A stretch of DNA of 64,000 nt from Pullulanibacillus sp. KACC 23026 (GTDB lineage: Bacteria > Bacillota > Bacilli > Bacillales > Sporolactobacillaceae), in the NCBI RefSeq assembly GCF_029094525.1, contig NZ_CP119107.1:1240001-1304000 (forward strand), read 5' to 3'. Both the position numbers and the translations under genes were made by a program. The notes below the pieces were generated by a model that saw only the letters and a program-made list of their open reading frames with translations, ran no database searches and was not told where the DNA came from. How positions within the stretch are numbered: the stretch's first letter is position 1; each line of letters starts with the position of its first letter. Positions 1-9,970 of this stretch are shown piece after piece.

Positions 1-247
1 CCTTCTGGATTCCTTATCGATCGAAACCAGTTTTCGAACCTTTGATAAAGTAAAGCCCGACTTAGTCGAACTTTTACCAGGAGTCGTTCCAAACATGATT
101 AAAGAAGTGAGTCAACGCACAAATGTTCCATTGATTGCCGGCGGTCTTATTCGAACCGAGCAAGATGTACGAATGGCTATTCAGGCAGGGGCAACAGCTA
201 TCACCACGTCGAACAAGAAATTGTGGAGATTATCTATAAAAGATTGA
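1..247 (+). CDS. glpP: GlpP, glycerol operon antiterminator (3' part only)
   Basis: The reading frame enters at base 2 and gives 81 residues to the TGA at 245-247; the 5' part lies outside the window. The visible part contains LVELLPGVVP, PLIAGGLIRT, and AGATAITTSN near the end, the pattern of the C-terminal half of GlpP proteins. GlpP binds glycerol-3-phosphate and then the leader RNA of glp genes, letting polymerase pass a terminator. Its position directly before glpF, and the two terminator leaders in front of glpF and glpD, fit this role. Family and role are known; the call rests on sequence recognition of a partial protein. Confidence 0.88.
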   Translation, partial: LLDSLSIETSFRTFDKVKPDLVELLPGVVPNMIKEVSQRTNVPLIAGGLIRTEQDVRMAIQAGATAITTSNKKLWRLSIKD

Positions 248-260
248 GATAAGAAAAAGG

Positions 261-289
261 TTGACAGCGTTTTCAACGTATAATAACTT
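261..289 (+). promoter_or_regulatory. glpF promoter with overlapping CcpA cre-like operator
   Basis: TTGACA at 261-266 is followed after 17 bp by TAACTT (284-289); a better hexamer, TATAAT at 279-284, is only 12 bp away. TGACAGCGTTTTCA at 262-275 differs from the cre consensus TGWAANCGNTNWCA at one position and overlaps the -35 box, so CcpA binding would block initiation. Catabolite repression of glpFK through CcpA is established in B. subtilis; its use here is inference. Confidence 0.65.
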
Positions 290-317
290 TTAGTTAAGTT
301 AATAATTAATTGTGAAT

Positions 318-389
318 GAGACCATTTGAGAGACTCACAACTGACTGTAAAACACTCCTGTTTTACAGATTGCGTTGGGGGTCTTTTTG
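318..389 (+). terminator. GlpP-type antiterminator leader of glpF
   Basis: CTGTAAAAC (345-353) pairs with GTTTTACAG (360-368), and an outer GAGACC (318-323) can pair with GGTCTT (380-385) that runs into TTTTT. The hairpin lies between the promoter and the glpF start. It shares the TTGAGAGA segment with the glpD leader at 4563, as expected if one RNA-binding protein (GlpP) acts on both. Confidence 0.7.
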
Positions 390-417
390 CGTTTCTTTCA
401 TGAGAGGAGGATAAGGC

Positions 418-1257
418 ATGCATGGATTTTTTGGGGAACTGATAGGGACGATGATTTTGATCATTTTTGGGGCGGGTGTCTGCGCCGGCGTTAACTTGAA
501 TAAGTCGTTGGCCAATAGCTCTGGCTGGATTGTCATCACCTTTGGCTGGGGATTCGCTGTTGCAATCGCTGCTTATTCAGTAGGAAAATTTACTGGAGCT
601 CATTTAAATCCGGCCTTAACACTAGCACTTGCTTCGGCAGGAGATTTCCCTTGGTCGAAGGTTCCTGAATATATTGCCGGCCAAATGGTTGGAACTTTTC
701 TTGGAGCTGTTATTGTCTATTTTCATTACCTCCCGCACTGGAAAGCAACAAAAGATCAGGGGGCAAAGCTTGGGACGTTCTCAACAGGACCTTCAATCCC
801 TCACACCTTTTCGAATCTAGTGAGTGAAATAATTGGGACATTTGTTTTAGTACTTGGTATTTTAGCTATTGGTGCCAATAAGTTTGCTGATGGTCTGAAT
901 CCGCTTATCGTTGGCTTTTTGATTGTCGCCATTGGTCTTTCTTTAGGAGGGACAACAGGTTATGCGATTAACCCAGCGCGTGACTTGGGACCGCGTATTG
1001 CCCATGCTCTATTACCGATTGCAGGTAAAGGCAGCTCCAATTGGGGTTACGCCTGGATCCCAGTCGTCGGACCTATTCTGGGTGGTGTATTCGGCTGCCT
1101 TTTCTACAATGCGGCATTTCTTGGAAAAGTTTCTCCTGCCGTTTGGATCTTTGGTGTTATCATTCTGATCGTTTTAATTGCAGCTTTTGCAACGGAACGA
1201 AAAATTCCAGCAAGCCGTTATGTAGAATCTGCTGAAATGGATCGTGATGCGAGTTAA
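418..1257 (+). CDS. glpF: GlpF, glycerol uptake facilitator
   Basis: 279 residues, a usual length for the MIP/aquaglyceroporin family. Both pore-lining NPA boxes are present: GAHLNPALTLA about residue 62 and YAINPARDLGPR about residue 184, the latter carrying the D-x-x-x-R region of glycerol facilitators. About six hydrophobic helices are evident. The protein is an inner-membrane channel for passive glycerol entry. ATG 418 follows AGGAGG (405-410). It is the first gene of a glpF-glpK unit and lies behind a cre/promoter and a terminator leader. The 220-bp gap to glpK shows no strong terminator, so co-transcription is likely. Confidence 0.97.
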   Translation: MHGFFGELIGTMILIIFGAGVCAGVNLNKSLANSSGWIVITFGWGFAVAIAAYSVGKFTGAHLNPALTLALASAGDFPWSKVPEYIAGQMVGTFLGAVIVYFHYLPHWKATKDQGAKLGTFSTGPSIPHTFSNLVSEIIGTFVLVLGILAIGANKFADGLNPLIVGFLIVAIGLSLGGTTGYAINPARDLGPRIAHALLPIAGKGSSNWGYAWIPVVGPILGGVFGCLFYNAAFLGKVSPAVWIFGVIILIVLIAAFATERKIPASRYVESAEMDRDAS

Positions 1258-1444
1258 TAGGATGGCTGCATAGGCTAGCTTTTCCAGATAGAATTTCTTT
1301 AAAATGAAAAGTGATCGATTTATTGTTAGTCTCATAATTATAGGTTAGACAGCCGTTCAAACTGATAGAGTTAAAAAGGTTTGGCTTAACTAGTAAAAAT
1401 TAGATGATTACTTATTTAGAAATTGCCATTAGGCAAAAAAATAA

Positions 1445-2971
<1,527 letters not shown>

Positions 2972-2996
2972 TAGCAACACCCAAGTAAACCAATTA

Positions 2997-3021
2997 GGCA
3001 GGGTATGTCCCTGCCTTTTTT
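2997..3021 (+). terminator. glpFK terminator
   Basis: GGCAGGG and CCCTGCC form a 7-bp stem with a 5-base loop, followed by TTTTTT. It is 26 bp after the glpK stop. Confidence 0.9.
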
Positions 3022-3027
3022 GTTGTT

Positions 3028-4346
3028 TAGGAAATTATAAAATTCTTGACTTGTGGATACATCGACATTGAAACGTCGTTTTTTGTGCGAAAATAACCTC
3101 GCTTTGCGCGGGCGCGGCAATACGTCCGCGCAAAGCGAGGCAATCGTCGTACACGTAAAACGATTAGGCGTAACCAGAATACGTTATCCGCCTGAAATTG
3201 GGCTGAAATGCCGAAATAAGAGACTGCCGTTACGCCTATTTCGGTTGAGCGTAACGAGGCTACGCTAACCTCCGCGAAATGGGACGGAATGCGGAAATAA
3301 AGGACTGCCGTTACGCCTATTTCGGTTGAGCGTAACGAGAATACGCTATCCTCGGCTAAACGGGCCGGAATGCGGAAATAAAGGACTGCCGTTACGCCTA
3401 TTTAAGTTGAGCGTAACGAGGCTACGCTATCCTCCGCTAAACGGGGCTGAAATGCGGAAATAAAGGACTGCCGTTACGCCTATTTCGGTTGAACGTAACG
3501 AGAATACGCTATCCGCCTCCAAATGGGTCAGAAAGCCGAAATAAAGGACTGAGGTTACGCCTAAATCAGATGAGCGTAACGAGAATACGCTAACCTCCGC
3601 TAAACGGGGCTGAAATGCCGAAATAAGAGAATGCCGTTACGCCTATTTCGGTTGAACGTAACGAGGCTACGCTATCGTCCGCTAAACTGGGCTGAAATGC
3701 GGAAATAAGAGAATGCCGTTACGCCTATTTCGGTTGAGCGTAACGAGGCTACGCTATCGTCCGCTAAACGGGGCTGAAATGCGGAAATAAAGGACTGCCG
3801 TTACGCCTATTTAAGTTGAGCGTAACGAGGCTACGCTATCGTCCGCTAAACTGGGCTGAAATGCGGAAATAAGAGAATGCCGTTACGCCTATTTCGGTTG
3901 AGCGTAACGAGGCTACGCTAACCTCCGCGAAATGGGCCGGAATGCCGAAATAAAGGACTGCCGTTACGTCTATTTCGATTGAGCGTAACGAGGCTACGCT
4001 ATCGTCCGCTAAACTGGGCTGAAATGTGGAAATAAGAGAATGCCGTTACGCCTATTTCGGTTGAGCGTAACCAGAATACGCTATCCCTCTCCCAATTGCC
4101 CATTTGAGTCGTTAGGCGTAACGAGCATTCTCTATTTAACTCGGAACGGCCCATTTTACCCAGGAAGTTGACCAGTAACGTATCCCAGTTACGCTTCTTA
4201 TGTTAAAACGGGACGATTTTCCACATTGGTTAGACAACCACCCATTTTTGTTAAGTGTTTAAACATAAAAACAGTGTCCGAGAAAAACTCATAGGTTAAA
4301 TCTATACTTGGGAAGAAGGGAGTCGCGGCGTTAGCGATTTTGTTCT
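3028..4346 (+). repeat. Repeat element A: palindromic 81-bp tandem array with conserved ends
   Basis: The left end (TAGGAAATTATAAAATTCT...) and right end (...GCGATTTTGTTCT) are nearly identical to those of element B at 15681-17081. Inside are 11 copies of a unit of about 81 bp beginning at roughly 3230, 3308, 3388, 3471, 3552, 3634, 3717, 3799, 3880, 3962 and 4044. Each unit has GTTACGC...GCGTAAC (an inverted pair) and then TACGCT, so three related half-sites per unit; CCGAAATA of one unit can also pair with TATTTCGG of the next. No spacers and no convincing ORF are present. A 15-bp perfect hairpin stands near the left end. The element follows the glpK terminator directly. Confidence 0.93.
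3097..3140. repeat. 15-bp perfect inverted repeat at left end of element A
   Basis: CCTCGCTTTGCGCGG (3097-3111) and its exact reverse complement (3126-3140) enclose a 14-base loop. The same hairpin is present in element B at 15750-15793. There is no T-tract, so it is not a standard terminator. Confidence 0.9.
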
Positions 4347-4373
4347 GTGTTGCGAAGGGATAAAATCATAAGT

Positions 4374-4417
4374 TCAACAAGGCGACCGGCATTGCCTAAA
4401 GGCTTGGTGAGAACCTT
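4374..4417. repeat. Short interspersed palindrome (GGCTTGG family)
   Basis: ACAAGG and CCTTGT enclose GCCTAAAGGCTTGG. Flanking AATCATAA and TTATGATT extend the possible stem. Related GGCTTGGCGAC-type segments occur near 14180 and 56855. No gene is seen between element A and the glpD promoter. Confidence 0.5.
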
Positions 4418-4504
4418 GTTTTCATTAAAATGAGTTTTATGATTGAATTGTAAATAAAATACAAGCGATGGGGTTAGGAAACTGATAAACTTTGGAACTA
4501 TGAG

Positions 4505-4533
4505 TTTACAAGGATCAGCTAAAGTTATATAAT
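4505..4533 (+). promoter_or_regulatory. glpD promoter
   Basis: TTTACA (4505-4510), 17-bp spacer, TATAAT (4528-4533). It lies about 30 bp before the leader terminator, as in GlpP-controlled glpD genes. Confidence 0.8.
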
Positions 4534-4562
4534 ATAGGTAAGTTAATAACGGTCAAGGAACT

Positions 4563-4629
4563 TGAGAGACCACAAAACATGAATGTTCATTTGAATTTGG
4601 ACATTTAAGTGTTTTGTGGTCTTTTTTTA
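4563..4629 (+). terminator. GlpP-type antiterminator leader of glpD
   Basis: AGACCACAAAACA (4567-4579) pairs perfectly with TGTTTTGTGGTCT (4610-4622), followed by a run of T. It sits between promoter and coding region, about 125 bp before the glpD ATG, so it must be read through for expression. It shares TTGAGAGA with the glpF leader. Confidence 0.85.
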
Positions 4630-4754
4630 TTTGGCTATTAAGGAAATCGATTCGGTCCAGCCTTTTATAAGGATAACTGTCAGGCTAAACCAATCAATAG
4701 AAACGTAAAAAACGGCATCACGTGTTGATCAAAAATAAATTGAGGTGAAGGATC

Positions 4755-6422
4755 ATGACATTTTCTAGTTTGAAAAGAAAAGAAACGCTATCGGCAATGG
4801 CAAATAAAAAGCTTGACCTTCTTGTAATAGGCGGCGGGATTACAGGAGCCGGGGTTGCTCTTGATGCGAAGGTCAGAGGGTTAGATATAGGTTTAGTTGA
4901 AATGAATGATTTTGCTTCTGGTACATCAAGTCGTTCCACCAAACTCGTGCACGGCGGTCTTCGCTATTTGAAGCAATTTGAAGTCAAGCTTGTGGCTGAA
5001 GTCGGTAAAGAACGGGCTATTGTTTACGAGAACGCACCGCATGTGACGAAGCCGGAATGGATGCTTCTCCCCATGTATGAAGGCGGAACATTTGGACCGT
5101 TTACGACATCGATTGGCTTAAAAGTGTATGACTTCTTAGCGAAAGTTAAAAAAAATGAACGCAGAAGCATGCTGAATCGCTCTCAAACGCTTCAAAGAGA
5201 ACCGCTTTTGAAAAAGGACGGTCTAAAAGGGGGCGGGTATTACGTTGAATACCGCACAGATGATGCTCGTTTAACCATTGAAACCATTAAGGCAGCCGTG
5301 GCGAAAGGGGCCCATGCGGTTAACTATGCAAAGGTAGATCAGCTTTTATATGATGATCATGGAAAATTGATCGGCGTTCATGTGACGGACCAGATCAGTC
5401 AAGAAACCTATGAAATTTTTGCTAAGAAGGTTGTCAATGCAGCAGGTCCGTGGGTGGACACTATTCGTGAGATGGATAAGTCAAAAAAGGGAAAATATTT
5501 GCATCTGACTAAAGGAATTCACATCGTCATCGACGGCAAACGATTCCCCATGAAGCAAGCGGTTTATTTTGATACAACCAACGGTGATAAGCGCATGATC
5601 TTCGCGATTCCTCGAGAAGGGAAAGTTTATATAGGAACAACCGATACCTTTTACACAACATTTCCTATTCATCCGCGTATGACAGCAGAAGACCGTGACT
5701 ATCTGCTTGAGGCGATTAATGGGATGTTTCCAGATGCCAAGTTAACTCCTGAGGATGTGGAATCGAGCTGGGCAGGTGTGCGTCCTCTCATCCATGAAGA
5801 AGGGAAGTCCCCATCTGAAATCTCGCGGAAGGATGAAATTTTCCTTTCTCATTCGGGATTGATTACGATTGCTGGAGGAAAACTGACCGGTTATAGAAAA
5901 ATGGCGGAACGCGTCGTCGATTTAGTCGGTGAACAATTGGAGAAAGAAGAAGGTCGTCACCTCCCAGCTTGCACAACCGATCATGTGAAGCTGTCCGGTG
6001 GTGAGGTAGGCGGTTCAGCCGGGTTTCCAGCTTTTGTGGAGAAAAACGTGCAGCGTGGGGTGGCGTTAGGGCTAAGCCAAAATGAGGCCAAAATATTGGT
6101 TGATCGCTATGGCTCCAATATTGATTCTCTTTACGACATCATTGTCTCCCAAGAAGAGGTCGCTTCAACCGACCTGCCTCTTGCTGTTAAGGCAGCGGTT
6201 ATATATGGAATTAAAGAGGAAATGGTCGTTACGCCTATCGACTTTTTCACAAGACGCACTGGTGCTACTCTTTTCAATATTAACTGGGCTAGACAATGGA
6301 AGCAGCCAGTCATTGATTTCATGGCTAAACTCTTCAATTGGTCAACTTCTGAAAAAGAAGAGCACACAGCCAATTATGAAAGAGAACTAGAAGAGGCCTG
6401 TATTCCTGTTGACAAAGACTAA
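4755..6422 (+). CDS. glpD: GlpD, aerobic glycerol-3-phosphate dehydrogenase
   Basis: 555 residues, FAD-dependent DAO family, oxidising glycerol-3-phosphate to dihydroxyacetone phosphate at the membrane and passing electrons to quinone. The Rossmann FAD motif LLVIGGGITGAGVALDA starts about residue 22; SGTSSRSTKLVHGGLRYL and the C-terminal VDFMAKLFNW-type tail are typical of Bacillus GlpD. ATG 4755 follows GAGGTGAAGG. ATG 4797 is possible, but the extra 14 residues match the longer Bacillus N-terminus. Expression is expected to depend on GlpP through the leader. Confidence 0.97.
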   Translation: MTFSSLKRKETLSAMANKKLDLLVIGGGITGAGVALDAKVRGLDIGLVEMNDFASGTSSRSTKLVHGGLRYLKQFEVKLVAEVGKERAIVYENAPHVTKPEWMLLPMYEGGTFGPFTTSIGLKVYDFLAKVKKNERRSMLNRSQTLQREPLLKKDGLKGGGYYVEYRTDDARLTIETIKAAVAKGAHAVNYAKVDQLLYDDHGKLIGVHVTDQISQETYEIFAKKVVNAAGPWVDTIREMDKSKKGKYLHLTKGIHIVIDGKRFPMKQAVYFDTTNGDKRMIFAIPREGKVYIGTTDTFYTTFPIHPRMTAEDRDYLLEAINGMFPDAKLTPEDVESSWAGVRPLIHEEGKSPSEISRKDEIFLSHSGLITIAGGKLTGYRKMAERVVDLVGEQLEKEEGRHLPACTTDHVKLSGGEVGGSAGFPAFVEKNVQRGVALGLSQNEAKILVDRYGSNIDSLYDIIVSQEEVASTDLPLAVKAAVIYGIKEEMVVTPIDFFTRRTGATLFNINWARQWKQPVIDFMAKLFNWSTSEKEEHTANYERELEEACIPVDKD

Positions 6423-6448
6423 TCCCTATATGGGGTTAGTCTTTGTTT
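6412..6448 (+). terminator. glpD terminator overlapping the stop codon
   Basis: ACAAAGACTAA and TTAGTCTTTGT form the stem with CCC/GGG inside, followed by TTTA. The TAA of glpD is part of the 5' arm. Confidence 0.85.
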
Positions 6449-6522
6449 ACGTTTCTGAAGCTAGAAGGACCGCAAAATGTTGTAGTGACGTCACCAAGAA
6501 GAAGGGACAGGTCACATAATCA

Positions 6523-6531
6523 TGGTATAAT
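6523..6531 (+). promoter_or_regulatory. Extended -10 promoter of the exonuclease gene
   Basis: TGG-TATAAT is a TGn extended -10 box. No good -35 hexamer is seen at 16-18 bp. It is 47 bp before the TTG start. Confidence 0.6.
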
Positions 6532-6577
6532 AGTAAGGCATTTATTTTTTTGTAGTTTTTATAAGGAGGCGTATCTT

Positions 6578-7453
6578 TTGTCTGAACAAAAGAAAGTGAT
6601 GCTCGTTGATGGGATGGCTTTGCTTTTTCGCGGTTTTTTTGCCACGTCTTATAGAGGTCAATTCATGTTAAATAAAAGCGGAGTTCCAACGAATGGAATT
6701 TATGGTTTTCTTCGCTATTTTATAAATGCGTTTCAAACGTTCCAGCCAACACATGTGATCTGCTGCTGGGACATGGGGAGCAAGACCTTCCGAACGGAAC
6801 TGTTCGATGCCTACAAGGGAAATCGGGATGAACCGCCGACGGAACTGATCCCTCAATTCGATTTGATTAAGTCGGTCGTCGAAGCGTTGGAAGTCCCAAA
6901 TGTTGGAATTAAAGGCTATGAAGCCGATGATTGTATCGGGACACTTGCTAAGCAATTACAAGTGGAAGCCGATGTCATTATTTTAACGGGTGACCAGGAT
7001 ATCCTGCAGCTCGTCGATGAACGTGTTTCGGTAGCCATCATGAGGAAGGGTCACGGAAATTACGCGGTCTATACCCCAGAAAGCTTTTTGGAAGAAAAAG
7101 GCATAGTGCCGCCGCAAATGATTGACTTAAAGGGGCTTATGGGAGATACCTCTGATAATTATCCAGGTGTTAAGGGAATTGGGGAAAAAACAGCTCTCAA
7201 ACTCCTTCAAGAGCACGGATCGATCGATGGGATTTTGGATAATTTGGATAAGCTGTCCAAAAGCATCAGGTCGAAAATCGAGACCGACCTCGATATGCTC
7301 CATCTCTCACGCCGATTAGCCACCATTCATTGTGAAGCACCAATTACCTGTTCTCTTGAAGAGGCCCTTTGGACATTTGATAGCAGCCAAGCATTAGAAC
7401 GCTTAAGAGCGATTGACTGTGATCACATGGCCAAACTCGTACAGGTTTCATAG
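6578..7453 (+). CDS. ypcP: 5'-3' exonuclease, YpcP family
   Basis: TTG 6578 is chosen because AAGGAGG (6563-6569) stands 8 bp before it; in-frame codons further upstream lie in the promoter. This gives 291 residues, close to B. subtilis YpcP (296). The protein matches the stand-alone 5' nuclease domain of DNA polymerase I: MLVDGMALLFRGFF at the N-terminus, GYEADDCIGTLA and LTGDQDILQLV with the acidic metal ligands, and a helix-3-turn-helix MGDTSDNYPGVKGIGEKTA. It probably removes RNA primers or processes flap DNA. It has its own promoter and a terminator at 7567-7593. Confidence 0.92.
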   Translation: MSEQKKVMLVDGMALLFRGFFATSYRGQFMLNKSGVPTNGIYGFLRYFINAFQTFQPTHVICCWDMGSKTFRTELFDAYKGNRDEPPTELIPQFDLIKSVVEALEVPNVGIKGYEADDCIGTLAKQLQVEADVIILTGDQDILQLVDERVSVAIMRKGHGNYAVYTPESFLEEKGIVPPQMIDLKGLMGDTSDNYPGVKGIGEKTALKLLQEHGSIDGILDNLDKLSKSIRSKIETDLDMLHLSRRLATIHCEAPITCSLEEALWTFDSSQALERLRAIDCDHMAKLVQVS

Positions 7454-7888
7454 GGGCGGTTCCCTGCTCGACTAGTCAAATGTGCTGGTGAGAAGATTAG
7501 GTTGCTTGTTGCTCTGACCCAAGCCGAACGGGTGGTTAGCGATCGGTTTCTATTTTTTTACACCTTAACGCCTTTTGTGGGCGTTTTTTTTTATCGCTCA
7601 TTTCTATAAGATTGATGCTATTTAAGTAAACTTTGGTGAGAGTAGCAACATGATGTAAATTAGAGGTAGCGGATCCATGATGTTTTCCAAGTAGTAGCCT
7701 GATTCGCGGATTGCCCCTGGAAAGCGAGCCTAAAGTCGAAAAAAACAAAGTTTGCGAAACAAATTCACCAAGAGATTCTAGATGAAGGCAAAAGTTGATG
7801 TGGTGTCTGAATTTTCATGATATAGTTGAGGTGACATTTTATAGGAAAGAGGTGTTGGGTTTGATAGGTTTTGAAGGAGGTGGCTCTT
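7454..7888. other. Gene-free gap with a terminator and no other assigned feature
   Basis: Apart from the stem-loop at 7567-7593, nothing coding is seen. About 100 bp directly after the exonuclease stop (7454-7560) is comparatively GC-rich and could be a transcribed 3' UTR; no known RNA family is recognised in it. Confidence 0.4.
7567..7593 (+). terminator. Terminator downstream of the exonuclease gene
   Basis: AACGCC and GGGCGTT form a short GC-rich stem with a TTTTG loop, followed by a long T run. Confidence 0.75.
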
Positions 7889-8827
7889 TTGTTCATAAAG
7901 CAGCGAGAGGTCCCATCTGAGTTGAAAATAACAAGGTTTCTGCAGCATCGTATGAATTGGACGGAAAAAGAAACACGACAACTTGTATATGATGAGAAAG
8001 GCTTTGAAGGGGAAGTATTTGTCGATCACTTGATTGAGAAGTTTCCTGATGACAACTATTTAGCAATTGGTGACTTTTTATTTGAGTTTAATAGTTCCTA
8101 TGCTCAGATCGATACGCTTCTTCTTATGGCCAATAAGCTGATTTTATTTGAGATCAAAAATAAGGAAGGTGACCATTATTACGAAGAGGGTAAATTATTT
8201 ACAGCTTCTGGCTACGAATTAAAAAGTCCTTTTGAGCAAAGTGACCGGGCAGAAGCCTTATTTCGGAAAAAATTGCAGTCGTTTGGTATAAAGATACCGA
8301 TCGACTCCTACATCCTATTTGTTCACCCCGAATTCACTCTGTACCAAGCCCCAATGACAATCCGTAAACTCGTATTGCCCACACAGCTGAATGCCTTTTT
8401 TAAGAAGTTAGAAGCAAATCTATCCCCCGTATCAAGAAAACAAATCGATCTTTCTCAAAAGCTCCTCAACTTCCACCAACCCGACTCTCCCTTTAAACGA
8501 TTGCCCAACTACACCTACGAGGAATTAAAAAAAGGACTCTATTGTGAATCCTGTACAAACTTCTCGTTATCCCCTTCTGATAAAAAAATAGTATGTCAGA
8601 CGTGCAAACATGAAGAGTCGATTAAGCATGCTGTGTTGCGCGGTGTTGAAGAGTTCCACATCCTATTCCCCAACCACAAAATCACATTGAGCCGTATCAA
8701 AGATTGGTGCCGATTGGAGATTTCGGATAGGAGTTATCAGCATGTTTTAAGCTCTAATCTTGTAGTTAAGAATCATGGGAGATACTCTTACTATATTTTG
8801 GCTGAAAAAACTTATAGGAAAGTGTAA
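7889..8827 (+). CDS. NERD-domain protein with C-terminal zinc ribbon
   Basis: Start TTG 7889 is preferred because AAGGAGG (7874-7880) is 8 bp upstream; 312 residues. The N-terminal part shows the nuclease-related domain: GFEGEVFVDHLIEKF, AQIDTLLLMANKLILFEIKN, then GHYYEEGK-type sequence, with the D, E and K residues of a PD-(D/E)xK-like core. Towards the C-terminus CESC and CQTC pairs (residues about 220-240) form a likely zinc ribbon. Such proteins are common in Bacillales; their substrate is unknown, though a DNA-processing role is often assumed. The gene is single, with repeat array C starting 24 bp after the stop. Confidence 0.8.
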   Translation: MFIKQREVPSELKITRFLQHRMNWTEKETRQLVYDEKGFEGEVFVDHLIEKFPDDNYLAIGDFLFEFNSSYAQIDTLLLMANKLILFEIKNKEGDHYYEEGKLFTASGYELKSPFEQSDRAEALFRKKLQSFGIKIPIDSYILFVHPEFTLYQAPMTIRKLVLPTQLNAFFKKLEANLSPVSRKQIDLSQKLLNFHQPDSPFKRLPNYTYEELKKGLYCESCTNFSLSPSDKKIVCQTCKHEESIKHAVLRGVEEFHILFPNHKITLSRIKDWCRLEISDRSYQHVLSSNLVVKNHGRYSYYILAEKTYRKV

Positions 8828-8850
8828 TGGGTGCACCAACGCACCAAATC

Positions 8851-9587
8851 GAGGCTCCAACACACAAGAATAAGGCATGAGTGGAGCCTCCAGTGTGTGA
8901 TGAAGGCTCCAATACACAAAAATAAGGCATGAGTGGAGCCTCCAGTGTGTGATGAGGGCTCCAATACACAAAAAAAAGGCGTGAGTGGAGCCAAAAGTGT
9001 GAGATGGAGGCTCCAACACACAAAAAAAGGCGTGAGTGGAGCCTCCAGTGTGTGATGAAGGCTCCAACACACAAGAATAAGGCGTTGGTGGAGCCAAAAG
9101 TGTGAGATGGAGGCTCCAACACACAAAAATAAGGCATGAGTGGAGCCAAAAGTGTGCGATGGAGGCTCCAACACACAAAAATAAGGCGTGAGTGGAGCCT
9201 CCAGTGTGTGATGGAGGCTCCAACACACAAAAATAAGGCGTGAGTGGAGCCCCCAGTGTGCGATGGAGGCTCCAACACACAAAAATAAGGCGTGAGTGGA
9301 GCCTCCAGTGTGAGATGAAGGCTCCAATACACAAAAATAAGGCGTGAGTGGAGCCAAAAGTGTGCGATGGAGGCTCCAACACACAAGAATAAGGCGTGAG
9401 TGGAGCCTCCAGTGTGAGATGAAGGCTCCAATACACAAAAATAAGGCATGAGTGGAGCCAAAAGTGTGAGATGGAGGCTCCAACACACAAGAATAAGGCG
9501 TTGTTGGAGCCCCCAGTGTGAGATGAAGGCTCCAATACACAAAACCGAGGCGTGAAGGAGGCCAAAAGTGTGTGATGGGGGCTCCAC
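8851..9587. repeat. Repeat array C: 14 tandem hairpin units of 52 bp
   Basis: The unit reads GAGGCTCCAACACACAAAAA, then TAAGGCGTGAGTGGAGCC, then TCC or AAA, then AGTGTGTGATG with small changes. Within a unit GGCTCCA pairs with TGGAGCC; across a unit boundary TGGAGCCTCC pairs with GGAGGCTCCA around a 10-base loop, so alternative hairpins compete along the array. The trinucleotide after TGGAGCC switches between TCC, CCC and AAA. Because 52 is not a multiple of three, all three minus-strand frames stay open, which is an effect of the repeat and not evidence of coding. Confidence 0.92.
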
Positions 9588-9664
9588 GTAAGTCAGGGAA
9601 TCCGCCCTGACAGGTATATTTTTCTTCTGATCAATTAAAAATAGATTGGAAAGGAGTGCAAGCA

Positions 9665-9844
9665 ATGGGAGCGATTCAAAAAAATGGATTTACGTTTGAT
9701 GTGGAGTATAGTAATATGCTTCAACGTGGTGCTGTGCATGTTTTTCAGAATGGTGAATTTGTACATGAGATGCCATTCACATTTCAAGGGGATGATCCCG
9801 ATCCAGAGGAGATCCAGCGCATGGTGGATACATTCTTTGAGTGA
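9665..9844 (+). CDS. Small conserved protein, possibly YbxH-like (DUF5370)
   Basis: 59 residues starting MGAIQKNGFTFDVEYSNML. ATG 9665 is 9 bp after AAGGAG. The small protein is mixed in character, with a GAVHVFQNGEFVHEMPF beta-rich centre and an acidic DDPDPEEIQ segment near the C-terminus. The pattern resembles a short family of unknown function in Bacillus; the family assignment is from memory and uncertain. No partner can be inferred: array C is upstream and an unknown gene downstream. Confidence 0.6.
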   Translation: MGAIQKNGFTFDVEYSNMLQRGAVHVFQNGEFVHEMPFTFQGDDPDPEEIQRMVDTFFE

Positions 9845-9970
9845 GTGAGCCACAAAAAGCAATCATCGCTCTTCCAACTGTAGATAGTAGGGAATCGTTT
9901 GCTGGTGCTAATTGCTTCAAAATTGGTCGGCTGTTTCAGACAAGGCCAATAAATAAGAGGGGGGACACCA

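Noticed and set aside
3160-4130. CRISPR array reading of the tandem arrays
   Set aside because: Units are directly adjacent with no unique spacers, unit length is 81 bp and no cas gene is present. The same applies to B, C and D.
8747-9665. Three long overlapping minus-strand ORFs (242-299 codons) over array C
   Set aside because: All three frames encode the same peptides in rotation because the 52-bp unit has no stop on that strand; no ribosome binding site; the frames run into the NERD gene or the next gene.
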